Assembly (NCBI RefSeq): GCF_024171695.1
Contig: NZ_JAMTCF010000013.1
Span: forward strand, 124,001-188,000
DNA length: 64,000 bases
Origin: Actinosynnema pretiosum
GTDB taxonomy: Bacteria; Actinomycetota; Actinomycetes; Mycobacteriales; Pseudonocardiaceae
Direction: 5' to 3'
Part shown: positions 49,413 to 57,853 of the stretch, piece after piece
How positions within the stretch are numbered: the stretch's first letter is position 1
Layout: the number at the start of each line of letters is the position of its first letter
Program-made: the position numbers and the translations under genes
Notes under the pieces: generated by a model
What the model saw: only the letters and a program-made list of their open reading frames with translations
Database searches by the model: none
What the model was told of the DNA's origin: nothing

Positions 49413-49787
49413 TCAGCAGATGTAGGCCGTGTGCTGCGCCCACCACTCCAGGTGCGGCGCGGTCTTCGACCCGACCCGGCCGTCCACCGCGAGCCCCGCG
49501 CCGAGCGCGTTGGCGCACTGCTGGAACTTGACCACCTTGCCCCTGGTGTCCGGCCCGAAGACCCCGTCCTCGGCGATGTGGTGGTACGTGCTCGGGTTGA
49601 TGGCCCAGTTCAGCAGGCACTGCACCCGCCTGACGTAGGCCCCGCTGTCACCCTGACCGATGTCCCGCGCCGCCGCGGAAGGGCAGTTGTGCAGCGCCCC
49701 GACCTCGCCTGGCGCGGCCACCGCCGTCCCACCCGCGAGCACGACGCCGAACAGCGCGGCCAGCAGCACCAGAGCTCGTCGACCCAT
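49413..49787 (-). CDS. Secreted peptidoglycan-binding domain protein
   Basis: 124-residue exported protein: signal peptide about 1-25 (ends GGTAVAA) and a single peptidoglycan-binding (PG_binding_1-like) domain. YVRRVQCLLNWAI and DGVFGPDTRGKVVKFQQ are the domain motifs. Four Cys in the mature part (CPSAAA, QCLLN, QQCANA and a terminal Cys) could make two disulfides. There is no catalytic domain. ATG at 49787. About 290 bp without a gene separate it from the next operon. Confidence 0.88.
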   Translation of the reverse strand: MGRRALVLLAALFGVVLAGGTAVAAPGEVGALHNCPSAAARDIGQGDSGAYVRRVQCLLNWAINPSTYHHIAEDGVFGPDTRGKVVKFQQCANALGAGLAVDGRVGSKTAPHLEWWAQHTAYIC

Positions 49788-50081
49788 GACTTGTTCCCCC
49801 TAGCTCTCGACCCACCGGAAGTGCGGATCCGGACTGCGGTTCCCCACCCGCAGCCCCTCTCCGGGTCGTCCCATGCTCGGCCGCCCGTCGTCGCCGGGAC
49901 AACTTCTTCGAGCAGGCTCGAAAACCCCGCCCGGCCCAGCCGGTCCACCGCAACGGCCCCCGCTGCGGTCCCTCCGCTGCGGCGCAGGCTGCTCAGGTAG
50001 CGCCCCACCCCCTACCAACGGACCGGGGCCCGATACCAAACGCGGATTCACCACCGCCCCCGCTCCCCTACCGTCACCACC

Positions 50082-50294
50082 GTGAAAGCACTGGAGCTCC
50101 TGGGCGCCTTCCTCGCCCTGAACGGCCTGCTGGGCGCGGGCCGCGACCTGCTCGGGTTCGGGCCCGGCGGGGTGATCTCGCACGTCCCCGGCGTCGCGGG
50201 CAACGAGCTGCTCGCCAACGCGCTCGTGCTGGTCGTCGGGGTCGCGCTGACCGCGTTCGCGCACAGCAGGCTGCGGGACGGCGACGTGCGCTGA
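50082..50294 (+). CDS. Small two-helix membrane protein ahead of a two-component system
   Basis: 70-residue protein with two hydrophobic segments (about 4-20 and 40-60, LLANALVLVVGVALTAFAH). GTG at 50082; its stop shares one base with the kinase start (TGATG), so it is the first gene of the kinase-regulator operon. Function unknown. Confidence 0.7.
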   Translation: MKALELLGAFLALNGLLGAGRDLLGFGPGGVISHVPGVAGNELLANALVLVVGVALTAFAHSRLRDGDVR

Positions 50295-51433
50295 TGCCCG
50301 CCCCGTCACGCCGCGGCAACCGCGACTGGCTGGTCGACGGCGCGTTCTTCGCCCTCGCCGCCGGGTACGCCCTCGTCTACCGCACCCAGCTCACCGACCT
50401 GCCGCACTGGCTGCTGCTCGCCGACCAGCTCGCCGCCGCGCTCGGCTGCGCCCTCCTGTGGGCCCGCAAGCGGCACCCGGTCCTGGTCACCGCGGTCCTG
50501 GGCGTGCTGGGCGCGGTGTCCCTGCCGGTGCAGGGCGCGGCCACGCTGGCGCTGTTCAGCCTGGCCGTGCACCGGCCGCCGCGCGTGGTCGCCGCCGTCG
50601 GGGCGCTCGCCCTGCTCACCGCGCCGGTCTACCCGCTGCTGCGGGTGGACCCCGAGCTGGCCCCGGTGGAATCGGTGGTGCTCAGCGTGGTCCTGTACGC
50701 CGGGGTCACCGGCTGGGGCGCGTCGGTGCGGGCGCACCGGCAGCTCGTGGACTCGTTGCGCGAGCGCGCCGAGCAGGCCGAGCGGCAGGCGCGGGAGCGG
50801 GCCGAGCGGGAGCACGAGCGGGCGCAGGCGGCGGCGCGGGCCGAGCGGGAGCGGATCGCGCGCGAGGTGCACGACGTGCTCGCGCACCGGTTGTCGCTGC
50901 TCAGCGTGTACGCGGGCGCGCTGGAGTACCGGGCGGACGCGGACCGGGCGCAGGTCGCGCGGGCGGCGGCGGTGATCAGGGAGACCAGCCACCTGGCGCT
51001 GCAGGACGTGCGCGAGGTGATCGGGGTGCTGCGCGCGCCGGTCGAGTCGCCGGACCGCCCGGCGCCCGTGCTGGACGCGGTGGGCGAGCTGGTCGAGCAG
51101 TCCCGGCTGGCGGGCGCGCGGGTGGTGGTCGAGGACTCGGTGGCGCCGGGGGCGCCCGAGGCGGTCGGGCGGGCGGCGTACCGGGTGGTGCAGGAGGGGC
51201 TCACGAACGCGCGCAAGCACGCGCCGGGGCAGGACGTGCTGGTGCGGCTGTCCGGCGGACCGGGCGCCGACCTGGTCGTGGAGGTCCACAACCCGCTGGG
51301 GACCGCGCTCTCCGTACCCGGCGCGGGCGCGGGGCTGACCGGGTTGGCGGAGCGGGTCGCGCTGGTCGGCGGCGAGCTGGAGCACGGGGTGGGCGCGCGC
51401 GGGCACCGGCTGTGGGCCAGGCTGCCCTGGTGA
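50294..51433 (+). CDS. NarL-type sensor histidine kinase
   Basis: 379-residue membrane kinase. Several N-terminal helices in residues 10-145, an Arg/Glu-rich coiled coil about 150-190, then the HisKA_3 dimerisation box RIAREVHDVLAHRLSLLSVY (His about 197) and an HATPase_c domain (YRVVQEGLTNARKHAPG, GAGLTGLAERVALVGG). The pattern is that of the DesK/NarX class with a multi-helix sensor. It overlaps the response-regulator start (GTGA). Signal unknown. Confidence 0.94.
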   Translation: MPAPSRRGNRDWLVDGAFFALAAGYALVYRTQLTDLPHWLLLADQLAAALGCALLWARKRHPVLVTAVLGVLGAVSLPVQGAATLALFSLAVHRPPRVVAAVGALALLTAPVYPLLRVDPELAPVESVVLSVVLYAGVTGWGASVRAHRQLVDSLRERAEQAERQARERAEREHERAQAAARAERERIAREVHDVLAHRLSLLSVYAGALEYRADADRAQVARAAAVIRETSHLALQDVREVIGVLRAPVESPDRPAPVLDAVGELVEQSRLAGARVVVEDSVAPGAPEAVGRAAYRVVQEGLTNARKHAPGQDVLVRLSGGPGADLVVEVHNPLGTALSVPGAGAGLTGLAERVALVGGELEHGVGARGHRLWARLPW

Positions 51434-52080
51434 TCAGGTTGCTGCTGGTGGACGACGACCCGCTCGTGCGCGCCGGACTGGCGTGGATGCTCGGCGGCAC
51501 GCCCGGCGTGGAGATCGTCGGCGAGGCCTCGGACGGCGCCGAGGCGCTGCGGGCGGTGCGCGAGAAGCGGCCGGACGTGGTGCTGATGGACATCCGGATG
51601 CCGAACCTGGACGGCCTGACCGCGACCGAGCGCCTGCGCCGCACCGAGCACCCGCCGGAGGTGATCGTGCTGACCACGTTCGACACCGACGAGCACCTGC
51701 TGCGCGCCCTGCGCGTGGGCGCGGCGGGCTTCCTGCTCAAGGACACCCCGCCGCCGAGGATCGTGGAGGCGGTGCGGGCGGTGGCGGCGGGCGAGCCGAT
51801 GCTGTCGCCGTCGGTGGTCCGGCAGCTCATCGCGCGCGTGGTGGACGCCGACGCGGGCCCGCGCCGGGAGCGGGCGCGGCGGGCGCTGGAGGGGCTCAGC
51901 GGGCGGGAGCGGGACGTGGCGCTCGCCGTGGCGCGGGGCTGGTCGAACGCGCGGATCGGCGACGAGCTGCACCTGAGCGTGCCCACGGTGAAGGCGCACG
52001 TGTCGCGGGTGCTGACCAAGCTCGGGGTGGAGAACCGGGTGCAGATCGCCCTGCTGGCGCGGGACGCCGAGCCGGCCTGA
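51430..52080 (+). CDS. NarL/LuxR-type response regulator
   Basis: 216-residue regulator. Receiver about 1-120: VDDDPLVRAGL, phospho-acceptor in PDVVLMDIRMPNLDG (about residue 53), Lys in AGFLLKDTPP. LuxR-type HTH about 150-210 (LSGRERDVALAVARGWSNAR, then LHLSVPTVKAHVSRVLTKLG). GTG at 51430 overlaps the kinase stop. Activated by the kinase encoded before it. Confidence 0.95.
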   Translation: MIRLLLVDDDPLVRAGLAWMLGGTPGVEIVGEASDGAEALRAVREKRPDVVLMDIRMPNLDGLTATERLRRTEHPPEVIVLTTFDTDEHLLRALRVGAAGFLLKDTPPPRIVEAVRAVAAGEPMLSPSVVRQLIARVVDADAGPRRERARRALEGLSGRERDVALAVARGWSNARIGDELHLSVPTVKAHVSRVLTKLGVENRVQIALLARDAEPA

Positions 52081-52082
52081 CC

Positions 52083-52277
52083 TCAGAGGTCGTAGTCGCC
52101 GTCCCGCACGCCCGCGACGAAGACCGCCCACTCCTCGTGCGTGAACACCGCCGTGCCGGCGTCGGGGCGCAGGTTGTTGCGCACGAACACGGCGTCGTCG
52201 GTGAACCGGGTCTCGACGCAGGTCGTGCCGTTGGTCGTGCGGCGCGGAACGAACCACTCGTCGTGCTTCAGAGGCAT
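52083..52277 (-). CDS. DUF397 domain protein
   Basis: 64-residue DUF397 protein. CVETRFTDDAVFVRNNLRPD and the closing VFTHEEWAVFVAGVRDGDYD are the family pattern. ATG at 52277, 12 bp after the XRE/DUF5753 gene. DUF397 proteins pair with DUF5753 regulators in many actinomycetes (WhiJ-type loci influencing development) and are thought to act as small partners of the regulator. Confidence 0.92.
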   Translation of the reverse strand: MPLKHDEWFVPRRTTNGTTCVETRFTDDAVFVRNNLRPDAGTAVFTHEEWAVFVAGVRDGDYDL

Positions 52278-52289
52278 GTCCCCAGTATT

Positions 52290-53156
52290 TCACCGTTGTC
52301 CCGGCGCAACGCCGACGAACTCGCGCATGTGCCGGGTGCTCGCTTCCCGGCTGAGCGCCATGCCGCGCATCAGTTCGAGGTGGTGCGTGGCGCGCTCGAC
52401 CACGGATGCCTTGTCCTGCACGGTTTCCCGACCGTAGCTGTCGGTCAGCAGGATGTCCGGCGCGGGCGGTGGGAACCGGTGCAGGGTCGCGAGCATCCCC
52501 CGGAACGCGTGGATGCCCGCCGAGTAGGGCATGACCTGCACGATCACGTGGTCCGTGGTGGTGTTGAAGCGGATCAGGTGCTCGATCTGGGCGCGCATGA
52601 CGTCGGGTCCACCGATGCTCACCCGCAGGGCGCCCTCACCGAGGATGCACCAGTAGCGCAGCGGCGGGCGTTCGGTGCGGGTCAACAGCTTCCCACGCTC
52701 CAGCCGCAGCTCGACCAGGCGCTCGACCTGCTCGTCGGGCCGGTCGTGGGAACCCCACTCCAGCGTGGCTCTGGCGTAGGCGGGGATCTGGAGGATGCCG
52801 GGGATCAACTCGCCGGAGTAGCAGATCGACGAGATCGCCTGGGCTTCGAGGTCGACGATCCGCCGGTGGTTGTTGGGCACGGTCGCGGCCGTGTAGGGGC
52901 CGGGCGCCCGCCGTCCGCGCGAGTTCCGGGCGAACAGCAGCAGCTCACCCCGCTCGTCCCCGATGACCCCGTAGTGGTCGAGCAACCGCTCCAGCTCCAC
53001 CGGCTTGGGCCGGGACCGCCCGGTCTCCAGGTCCCCGATCTTGGAGATGGTGCACCCGAGCAGCAGCGCGGCCTGGTCCCGCCCCACCCCGGCCTGCTCC
53101 CGCATCCGCCGCAGCGTGGCCGCGATCTGGATGTGCTCGGGCTGAACCTGCCGCAT
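52290..53156 (-). CDS. XRE-family regulator with DUF5753 domain (WhiJ/Scr1-like)
   Basis: 288-residue DNA-binding regulator. Helix-turn-helix about 12-70 (GVGRDQAALLLGCTISKIGD, then LETGRSRPKPVEL), DUF5753 effector domain about 95-280 (CYSGELIPGILQIPAYARAT, VIVQVMPYSAGIHAFRGMLA, ILLTDSYGRETVQD). ATG at 53156 is used; a GTG at 53165 is possible. Forms a pair with the DUF397 gene downstream. Upstream, the 143-bp divergent region holds the small palindrome ACCCAACTGGGT at 53222, a possible binding site. Confidence 0.93.
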   Translation of the reverse strand: MRQVQPEHIQIAATLRRMREQAGVGRDQAALLLGCTISKIGDLETGRSRPKPVELERLLDHYGVIGDERGELLLFARNSRGRRAPGPYTAATVPNNHRRIVDLEAQAISSICYSGELIPGILQIPAYARATLEWGSHDRPDEQVERLVELRLERGKLLTRTERPPLRYWCILGEGALRVSIGGPDVMRAQIEHLIRFNTTTDHVIVQVMPYSAGIHAFRGMLATLHRFPPPAPDILLTDSYGRETVQDKASVVERATHHLELMRGMALSREASTRHMREFVGVAPGQR

Positions 53157-53299
53157 CGTCCTCACGTCCCCCCAGCTGGCACGGTGGCGCAATCTAGCGC
53201 CTTTCCCACACGAGCAAGGTCACCCAACTGGGTAAATGTCATTTCCTACGCACGTAGATAACGTGTGCAGCACCACCCGCCGACCTCCGGGAGCCCCGA

Positions 53300-53509
53300 G
53301 TGCCCACCACCCAGACCGCGTCGACCTGGCTCTACCTGGAGGAGGGCAGGCCGGTGGTCTGCCGCCCGGACTCCCCGGACCGCGCGAGCCTGATGATCCT
53401 GGGCCCGGTCGAGGTGACCCTGGAGATGCCGACCACGATGCTCCAGGCCTGCCGGGACGCGCTGGACGAGGCGCTGCGCGCGCTGGAGGAGGGCGAGCCG
53501 GAGGCCTGA
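53300..53509 (+). CDS. Small hypothetical protein divergent from the XRE regulator
   Basis: 69-residue acidic protein, no signal peptide or membrane helix. It has an N-terminal beta part (STWLYLEEGRPVVCRPDSPD) and a C-terminal helix (LQACRDALDEALRALEEGEP). GTG at 53300. It is transcribed away from the WhiJ-like regulator and shares the upstream region with it, so it may be a target of that regulator. Its stop is one base from the stop of the convergent immunity gene. Confidence 0.7.
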   Translation: MPTTQTASTWLYLEEGRPVVCRPDSPDRASLMILGPVEVTLEMPTTMLQACRDALDEALRALEEGEPEA

Positions 53510-53510
53510 C

Positions 53511-53897
53511 CTACCCCACCTCGGCGCGCCACCGCACGCGGGTCGGCCGCTCCCCCGTGGCGACGAACTCCTCGACGACCTCGACCACCAGGTCGAACGG
53601 CAGCTCGCTGCCCGCAGGCATGGCGTTGTGCGTCCCGGTCACCGTGAAGTAGTCCCGCCCCACCGGGTTGAGACCACCGACCGGCAACTCGGTCCCCTCG
53701 ACCCCGAACCAGTCCAGCGCCCCGACGTCCCCGCGCACCCCCACCGTCAACCCGGTCCCGCCCCCGCGCACGAGGAACCACACGAGCCCGGCCGCGCCGG
53801 TCCTCCCCGAGTTGGCGAGCGCCAACAACCCCCCGAGCTCACCGGGCGCGCACCCGGACACGTCGACCTCTTCAGCACCGAGCAGTCCCACGCTCAC
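53511..53897 (-). CDS. Imm1-like immunity protein for the deaminase toxin
   Basis: 128-residue cytoplasmic protein resembling the Imm1 immunity family: YFTVTGTHNAMPAGSELPFD followed by VVEVVEEFVATGERPTRVRW is the usual C-terminal pattern (fixed charged helix, then PTxVxW). GTG at 53897 overlaps the deaminase stop by GTGA, so antidote and toxin are made together. Imm1 proteins commonly neutralise SCP1.201/DddA-type deaminases by binding the active site. Function inferred from family and position. Confidence 0.8.
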   Translation of the reverse strand: MSVGLLGAEEVDVSGCAPGELGGLLALANSGRTGAAGLVWFLVRGGGTGLTVGVRGDVGALDWFGVEGTELPVGGLNPVGRDYFTVTGTHNAMPAGSELPFDLVVEVVEEFVATGERPTRVRWRAEVG

Positions 53898-54640
53898 GCC
53901 TTCCCCCGGTAGGCCCAGGAACAGGGTTCCCCGGCACTCGTCGACCCGTGCACGACCAACTCGCTCCCCTCGGGCAGGAAGCGCTCCAGCGCCTGGTGGC
54001 ACCCCAGCGCCACCTGCCCCGGCTGCGATCCGCAGGGCGCGTTGTTGATCACGAGCGCGACGCTGCGCCGACCGGTCCCGACCATCATCATCGCCACCTT
54101 CATCTCGACGTGCTGGTAGATCCGCATCCGGGTGCGGATCCCCAGCGCCGCCATGCGCTCCCGCACGGCGGGCCCCCACGTGCCGTCGTCCCCCGAGGTG
54201 AACGGCGCGGGCACGTCGACGACGTGGCCGACCGTGCGGTCCCCCGCTCCGGGGCGCACCCTCGGCGGCAGCTCGCCGACGCACCAGCGCGCCTGCTCCG
54301 GGTAGCGCGTCCCGTCGCGGGCGACCACCGGCGGCGGCTCCCGCTCGGCGCGCGCCGCAGGTCCGCCCCCGTCGCCGACGAGTCTGGCCGTCGTCGCCCG
54401 GACCCGGACCACCGACGCGCGCACGCCCGACAACAACTCGCGCATCTCACCCATCTCGGTGAGGACGAGGGCGTAGGCCGCCAGGCACTCCCGGACGTCG
54501 TCCCTCCCGCTGCCCGCGAAGACCGATTCCAAGCCCTCCAAGGCCTCCCGCGCGAAGTCCTCGCCCTCGTGCAGGACCCGCGACGCCGCGTCGAGCAGCA
54601 CCTCGACCTCGGCCAGCTCGCCGACCACCCCACCACCCAC
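53894..54640 (-). CDS. SCP1.201/DddA-like deaminase-fold toxin
   Basis: 248-residue protein. GTG at 54640 follows GGGGGAG. The N-terminal 110 residues are helical, as in export or adaptor parts of contact toxins; no signal peptide. The C-terminal 140 residues look like an SCP1.201 cytidine-deaminase domain: RIYQHVEMKVAMMMV gives the zinc His and catalytic Glu (HxE), VALVINNAPCG gives the first zinc Cys, and ALGCHQALERFLPEGSELVV gives the second, ending WAYRGKA. The Cys-Cys spacing (about 11) is longer than the short CxxC of DddA. DddA deaminates cytosine in double-stranded DNA; whether this one acts on DNA or a nucleotide is unknown. Confidence 0.82.
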   Translation of the reverse strand: MGGGVVGELAEVEVLLDAASRVLHEGEDFAREALEGLESVFAGSGRDDVRECLAAYALVLTEMGEMRELLSGVRASVVRVRATTARLVGDGGGPAARAEREPPPVVARDGTRYPEQARWCVGELPPRVRPGAGDRTVGHVVDVPAPFTSGDDGTWGPAVRERMAALGIRTRMRIYQHVEMKVAMMMVGTGRRSVALVINNAPCGSQPGQVALGCHQALERFLPEGSELVVHGSTSAGEPCSWAYRGKA

Positions 54641-54860
54641 CGCGCTCCCCCGTCACGTCGAGCCCCCACAGCTCGACCGTGCCGGGCGCAGGCGCGGAGC
54701 ACTCCCGAAAAGTGCGGCGCACGAGCAGACCGGGCGGAGCAGCCCGCCTGGTTCACCCCAACAGCCGCGCCCCGCTGAACCCGTCGGCCCAACGGGGTTT
54801 CCCCGTCCCGGCCACCGCCCACCCCTCGGCTATCTTCGGCCGCTGCGTGGAAGGAGGCCC

Positions 54861-55088
54861 GTGGTCCTGTTCCTGTGGTGGCTGCGCAACGACTCCCTGG
54901 GCCGCACCAGGGTCTGGTTCCCCCTCGCCCCAGCGCTCGCCCTCACCGCGACCTGGGCCCTCTTCGGCTGGCCCGACGGCCTCTCCACCGCCCTGGTGGT
55001 CGGCTTCGCCACCGCCGAGGTCGCCGTCGACCACGCGTGGTGGCGCCGCGACCGGCGCGCGGAGGGCATGGGCCGCGAGGAGCTGTGA
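54861..55088 (+). CDS. Small membrane protein, unknown
   Basis: 75-residue protein with two hydrophobic segments (about 22-36 and 42-58) and a charged tail (WWRRDRRAEGMGREEL). GTG at 54861 with AGGAGG a few bases upstream. No family recognised. It converges on the peptidase gene. Confidence 0.65.
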   Translation: MVLFLWWLRNDSLGRTRVWFPLAPALALTATWALFGWPDGLSTALVVGFATAEVAVDHAWWRRDRRAEGMGREEL

Positions 55089-55106
55089 AGCAGCCGGGGT
55101 CGCGGA

Positions 55107-56696
55107 TCAGCCGAACGGCCGGACGTCCGGGTGGAACACCTGCCCGTCCGCCGGGACCTCCAGCCCCACCAGGTAGTCCCGCACCACCGCGTCCACCCCG
55201 GCGCTGTCCCCCAGCACGCAGTGCCCGAACGCGTCCACGCTCACCAACCGCGCGTTCCCCAGCTCCGAGGCCATCCCGCGCGCGAAGTCGTACCGGGTGG
55301 CCGGGTCGTGGTAGTTCCCCACCACCACGACGGGGTTCGCCGTCTCCCGGTCCCACGGCCCCGCGTACCGCTCCCGCACCCGAGGCCACACCGAGCAGGT
55401 CAGGAGATCAGCGGAAGCCTGCCACCGCCCGAAGGTCGGCATCCGCCGCTCCCAGTCCGCCGCCACCGCCGGGTAGTCCTGCGGCCTGCGCGGGAACGGC
55501 TTGTCCGCGCAGTTCACCCCGAGCGCGGTGTCGTTGCCGGTGTACTCGGCGTCCGCCAGCAGGTCCCACCTCCGCTCCGGGACCGGCCACGCGACCGGCA
55601 CCTGCGCGGACGCCGCCCCGACCGCCCCGGAGACGCCCCGGTGCGCGTGCTCCAGCAACGTCGCCATCAGCGGGAACTCCTCCGGCGCGTACAGCGCCCC
55701 CGCCACCCGGTTCACGAACCCCGTGTAGTCCACGACCTCCCCGCCGGGCAGCGCCAACGTCCCGCCCGCGCGCAGGTGCTCGCGCACCAGGTCGAACTTC
55801 GCCCGCGGATCGCCGCCGCCGAACGCGCACCGCTCCCCGACCTCGGCGCACTCGTCGAGGAACCCGCGCAGCGCCAGCTCGAACCCCTCAGCGCGCCGCC
55901 GGTCGTTCTCGATCCCGTCGTCGGTGCGCAGCGCGGGGTCCACGTTGCCGTCCAGCACCATCGCCCGCACCCGCGACGGGAACAGGTTCGCGTAGGTGGC
56001 CCCGAGCAGCGTCCCGTAGGAGAACCCGACGTAGGTCAACCGCTGCTCCCGCACGCCCTGCCGCAGCAGGTCCAGGTCGCGCGCCACGTCCTCGGTGGAG
56101 ATGTTCCGCACCAGCGGCCCGCCGTTGCGCGCGCACTCCCGCCCGTACTCGGTCGCGGCGGCCAGGTGCGCCCGCTCCTGCTCGGCGCCCAGCGGCAGCT
56201 TCGCCAGCCGCGCCCGCAGCTCGTCCGACTGCTCCTGCGTGGTCAGGCACCGCACCACCGGCGTGCTGCGCCCGATCCCGCGCGGGTCGAACCCGATGAC
56301 GTCGAAGCGCCGCAGCACCTCCGCGTCGAACCGGTCCGGCGCGGACGCGACGGAGAGCACCCCGGACCCGCCGGGACCACCGGGGTTCGTGAACAACGAC
56401 CCGATCCGGGCGCCCGGATCGGCGGCGGCCAGCTTCAGCGCGGAGAGCGTGATCCGCTCACCGCGCGGCCGGTCGTGGTCCAGCGGCACCTCGTGCCCGG
56501 TGCACGACAACCGCCCGCGCAGCTGTTCCGGGAACTCCTCCAGCAGCTCGGCCGCGCAGGCCGACCAGACCACCTCCGGCGCCGGGAAACCCCGCCCAGC
56601 ACCACCTTCCGCACCCGCGACCCCCGAGGTCAGCGGGAGCACGAGCACCAGCGCCGCACCAGCGACCCCGGCCCCGCGCACCAACGACGTCCGCAC
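55107..56696 (-). CDS. Secreted alpha/beta-hydrolase, TAP-like (S33) peptidase
   Basis: 529-residue exported hydrolase of the tripeptidyl-aminopeptidase (Tap/SlpD) group. GTG at 56696, signal peptide about 1-29. Oxyanion region SLFTNPGGPGGSGVLSV (about 100), FDVIGFDPRGIGRSTPV, nucleophile Ser in LTYVGFSYGTLLGATYA (about 223), and the late VDAFGHCVLGDSAGVD with the catalytic His. The TAP-like C-terminal part is present. It probably removes N-terminal peptides from secreted proteins. It lies downstream of egtD but 194 bp away, so separate. Confidence 0.92.
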   Translation of the reverse strand: MRTSLVRGAGVAGAALVLVLPLTSGVAGAEGGAGRGFPAPEVVWSACAAELLEEFPEQLRGRLSCTGHEVPLDHDRPRGERITLSALKLAAADPGARIGSLFTNPGGPGGSGVLSVASAPDRFDAEVLRRFDVIGFDPRGIGRSTPVVRCLTTQEQSDELRARLAKLPLGAEQERAHLAAATEYGRECARNGGPLVRNISTEDVARDLDLLRQGVREQRLTYVGFSYGTLLGATYANLFPSRVRAMVLDGNVDPALRTDDGIENDRRRAEGFELALRGFLDECAEVGERCAFGGGDPRAKFDLVREHLRAGGTLALPGGEVVDYTGFVNRVAGALYAPEEFPLMATLLEHAHRGVSGAVGAASAQVPVAWPVPERRWDLLADAEYTGNDTALGVNCADKPFPRRPQDYPAVAADWERRMPTFGRWQASADLLTCSVWPRVRERYAGPWDRETANPVVVVGNYHDPATRYDFARGMASELGNARLVSVDAFGHCVLGDSAGVDAVVRDYLVGLEVPADGQVFHPDVRPFG

Positions 56697-56890
56697 CGGC
56701 GACTCCCCTCAGCACGTCCCCGGCGCCGCCCACCGGCGGCGCCCTTGAACGCCCACGCTGCCCGCCGCCACCGCCTCCCACATCGGGGAACGCCCGGAGG
56801 CGCACCCCCCGAAGCACCCCCCGTCCCCCCGCGACGACGAGCGGCGCGAGCCCCGGAGGACCCGCGCCGCCCGGTGACCGCAGGATCAGC

Positions 56891-57853
56891 TCACCCGGCC
56901 GCCTGCGCCAGCACCAGCGCGAACCGGTCCTCGGAGTCGGTCCACCACCGCCGCACCGCGAACCCGGACTCGCCCAGCTCGCGCTCCAGCCCGTCCCGCC
57001 GGAACTTCGCCGACACCTCCGTCCGCAGCTCCTCCCCCTCCGCGAACTCCACCTCGATCCCCAGCCCCGGAACGGGAACCCGCATCGCCCGCCCGGCCCG
57101 CAACCGCATCTCGACCCACTCCCGCTCGGCGTCCCACCGCGCGACGTGCGCGAACGCCTCCGGGTCGAACCCCGCGCCCAGCTCCCGGTTCAGCACCCGC
57201 AGCACGTTCCGGTTGAACGCTGCGGTCACCCCGGCCGCGTCGTCGTACGCCCGCACCAGGACTCCGGGGTCCTTCACCAGGTCCGCGCCGAGCAGCAGCC
57301 ACTGCCCGGCCCGCAACGACTCCCGCACTGCCGCGAAGAACTTCCCGCGCTCCTCCGGCAGCAGGTTCCCGATCGTGCCGCCGAGGAACGCCACCAACCG
57401 CCCGTCCGACACCGGGAGCGCGCCGAGGTGCTGGGTGAAGTCCCCGACCACGCAGCGGACCCGCACGCCGGGGTAGTCGTCCGCGAGCCCGGACGCCCCC
57501 GCCAGCAGCGCCGACTCGGACACGTCCAGCGGCGTGAACCGGCGCAGCGTCGGCCGCAGGGCGTCGAGCAGCAGCCGGGTCTTCACCGAGAACCCCGACC
57601 CCAGCTCCACCAGCTCCGCCGCGCCGGTCAGCTCCGCGACCTCACCGGCCCGCGCGGCCAGGATCTCCCGCTCGGCCCGCGTCGGGTAGTACTCGGGGAG
57701 CCGGGTGATGTCCTCGAACAGCGAGCTGCCCACCGCGTCGTAGAACCACTTGGGGGACAACCACTTCGGCGTGTCGGCCAGCCCGGCCGCGGCTTCCTCG
57801 CGCAGCGCGCGCGCCGCCTCGTCGGGGGTCAGTCGCACGTCAAGCTCGGTCAT
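56891..57853 (-). CDS. egtD: Histidine N-alpha-methyltransferase, ergothioneine synthesis
   Basis: 320-residue EgtD: makes hercynine (trimethyl-histidine) from histidine and S-adenosylmethionine. ATG at 57853 overlaps the egtC stop (ATGA). Family motifs: PKWFYDAVGSSLFEDITRLP and YYPTRAEREIL at the N-terminus, ELVELGSGFSVKTRLLLDAL (SAM site), VAFLGGTIGNLLPEER and LLLGADLVKDPGVLVRAYDD. Last of the egtB-C-D cluster; egtE (the final lyase) is not seen. Confidence 0.95.
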   Translation of the reverse strand: MTELDVRLTPDEAARALREEAAAGLADTPKWLSPKWFYDAVGSSLFEDITRLPEYYPTRAEREILAARAGEVAELTGAAELVELGSGFSVKTRLLLDALRPTLRRFTPLDVSESALLAGASGLADDYPGVRVRCVVGDFTQHLGALPVSDGRLVAFLGGTIGNLLPEERGKFFAAVRESLRAGQWLLLGADLVKDPGVLVRAYDDAAGVTAAFNRNVLRVLNRELGAGFDPEAFAHVARWDAEREWVEMRLRAGRAMRVPVPGLGIEVEFAEGEELRTEVSAKFRRDGLERELGESGFAVRRWWTDSEDRFALVLAQAAG

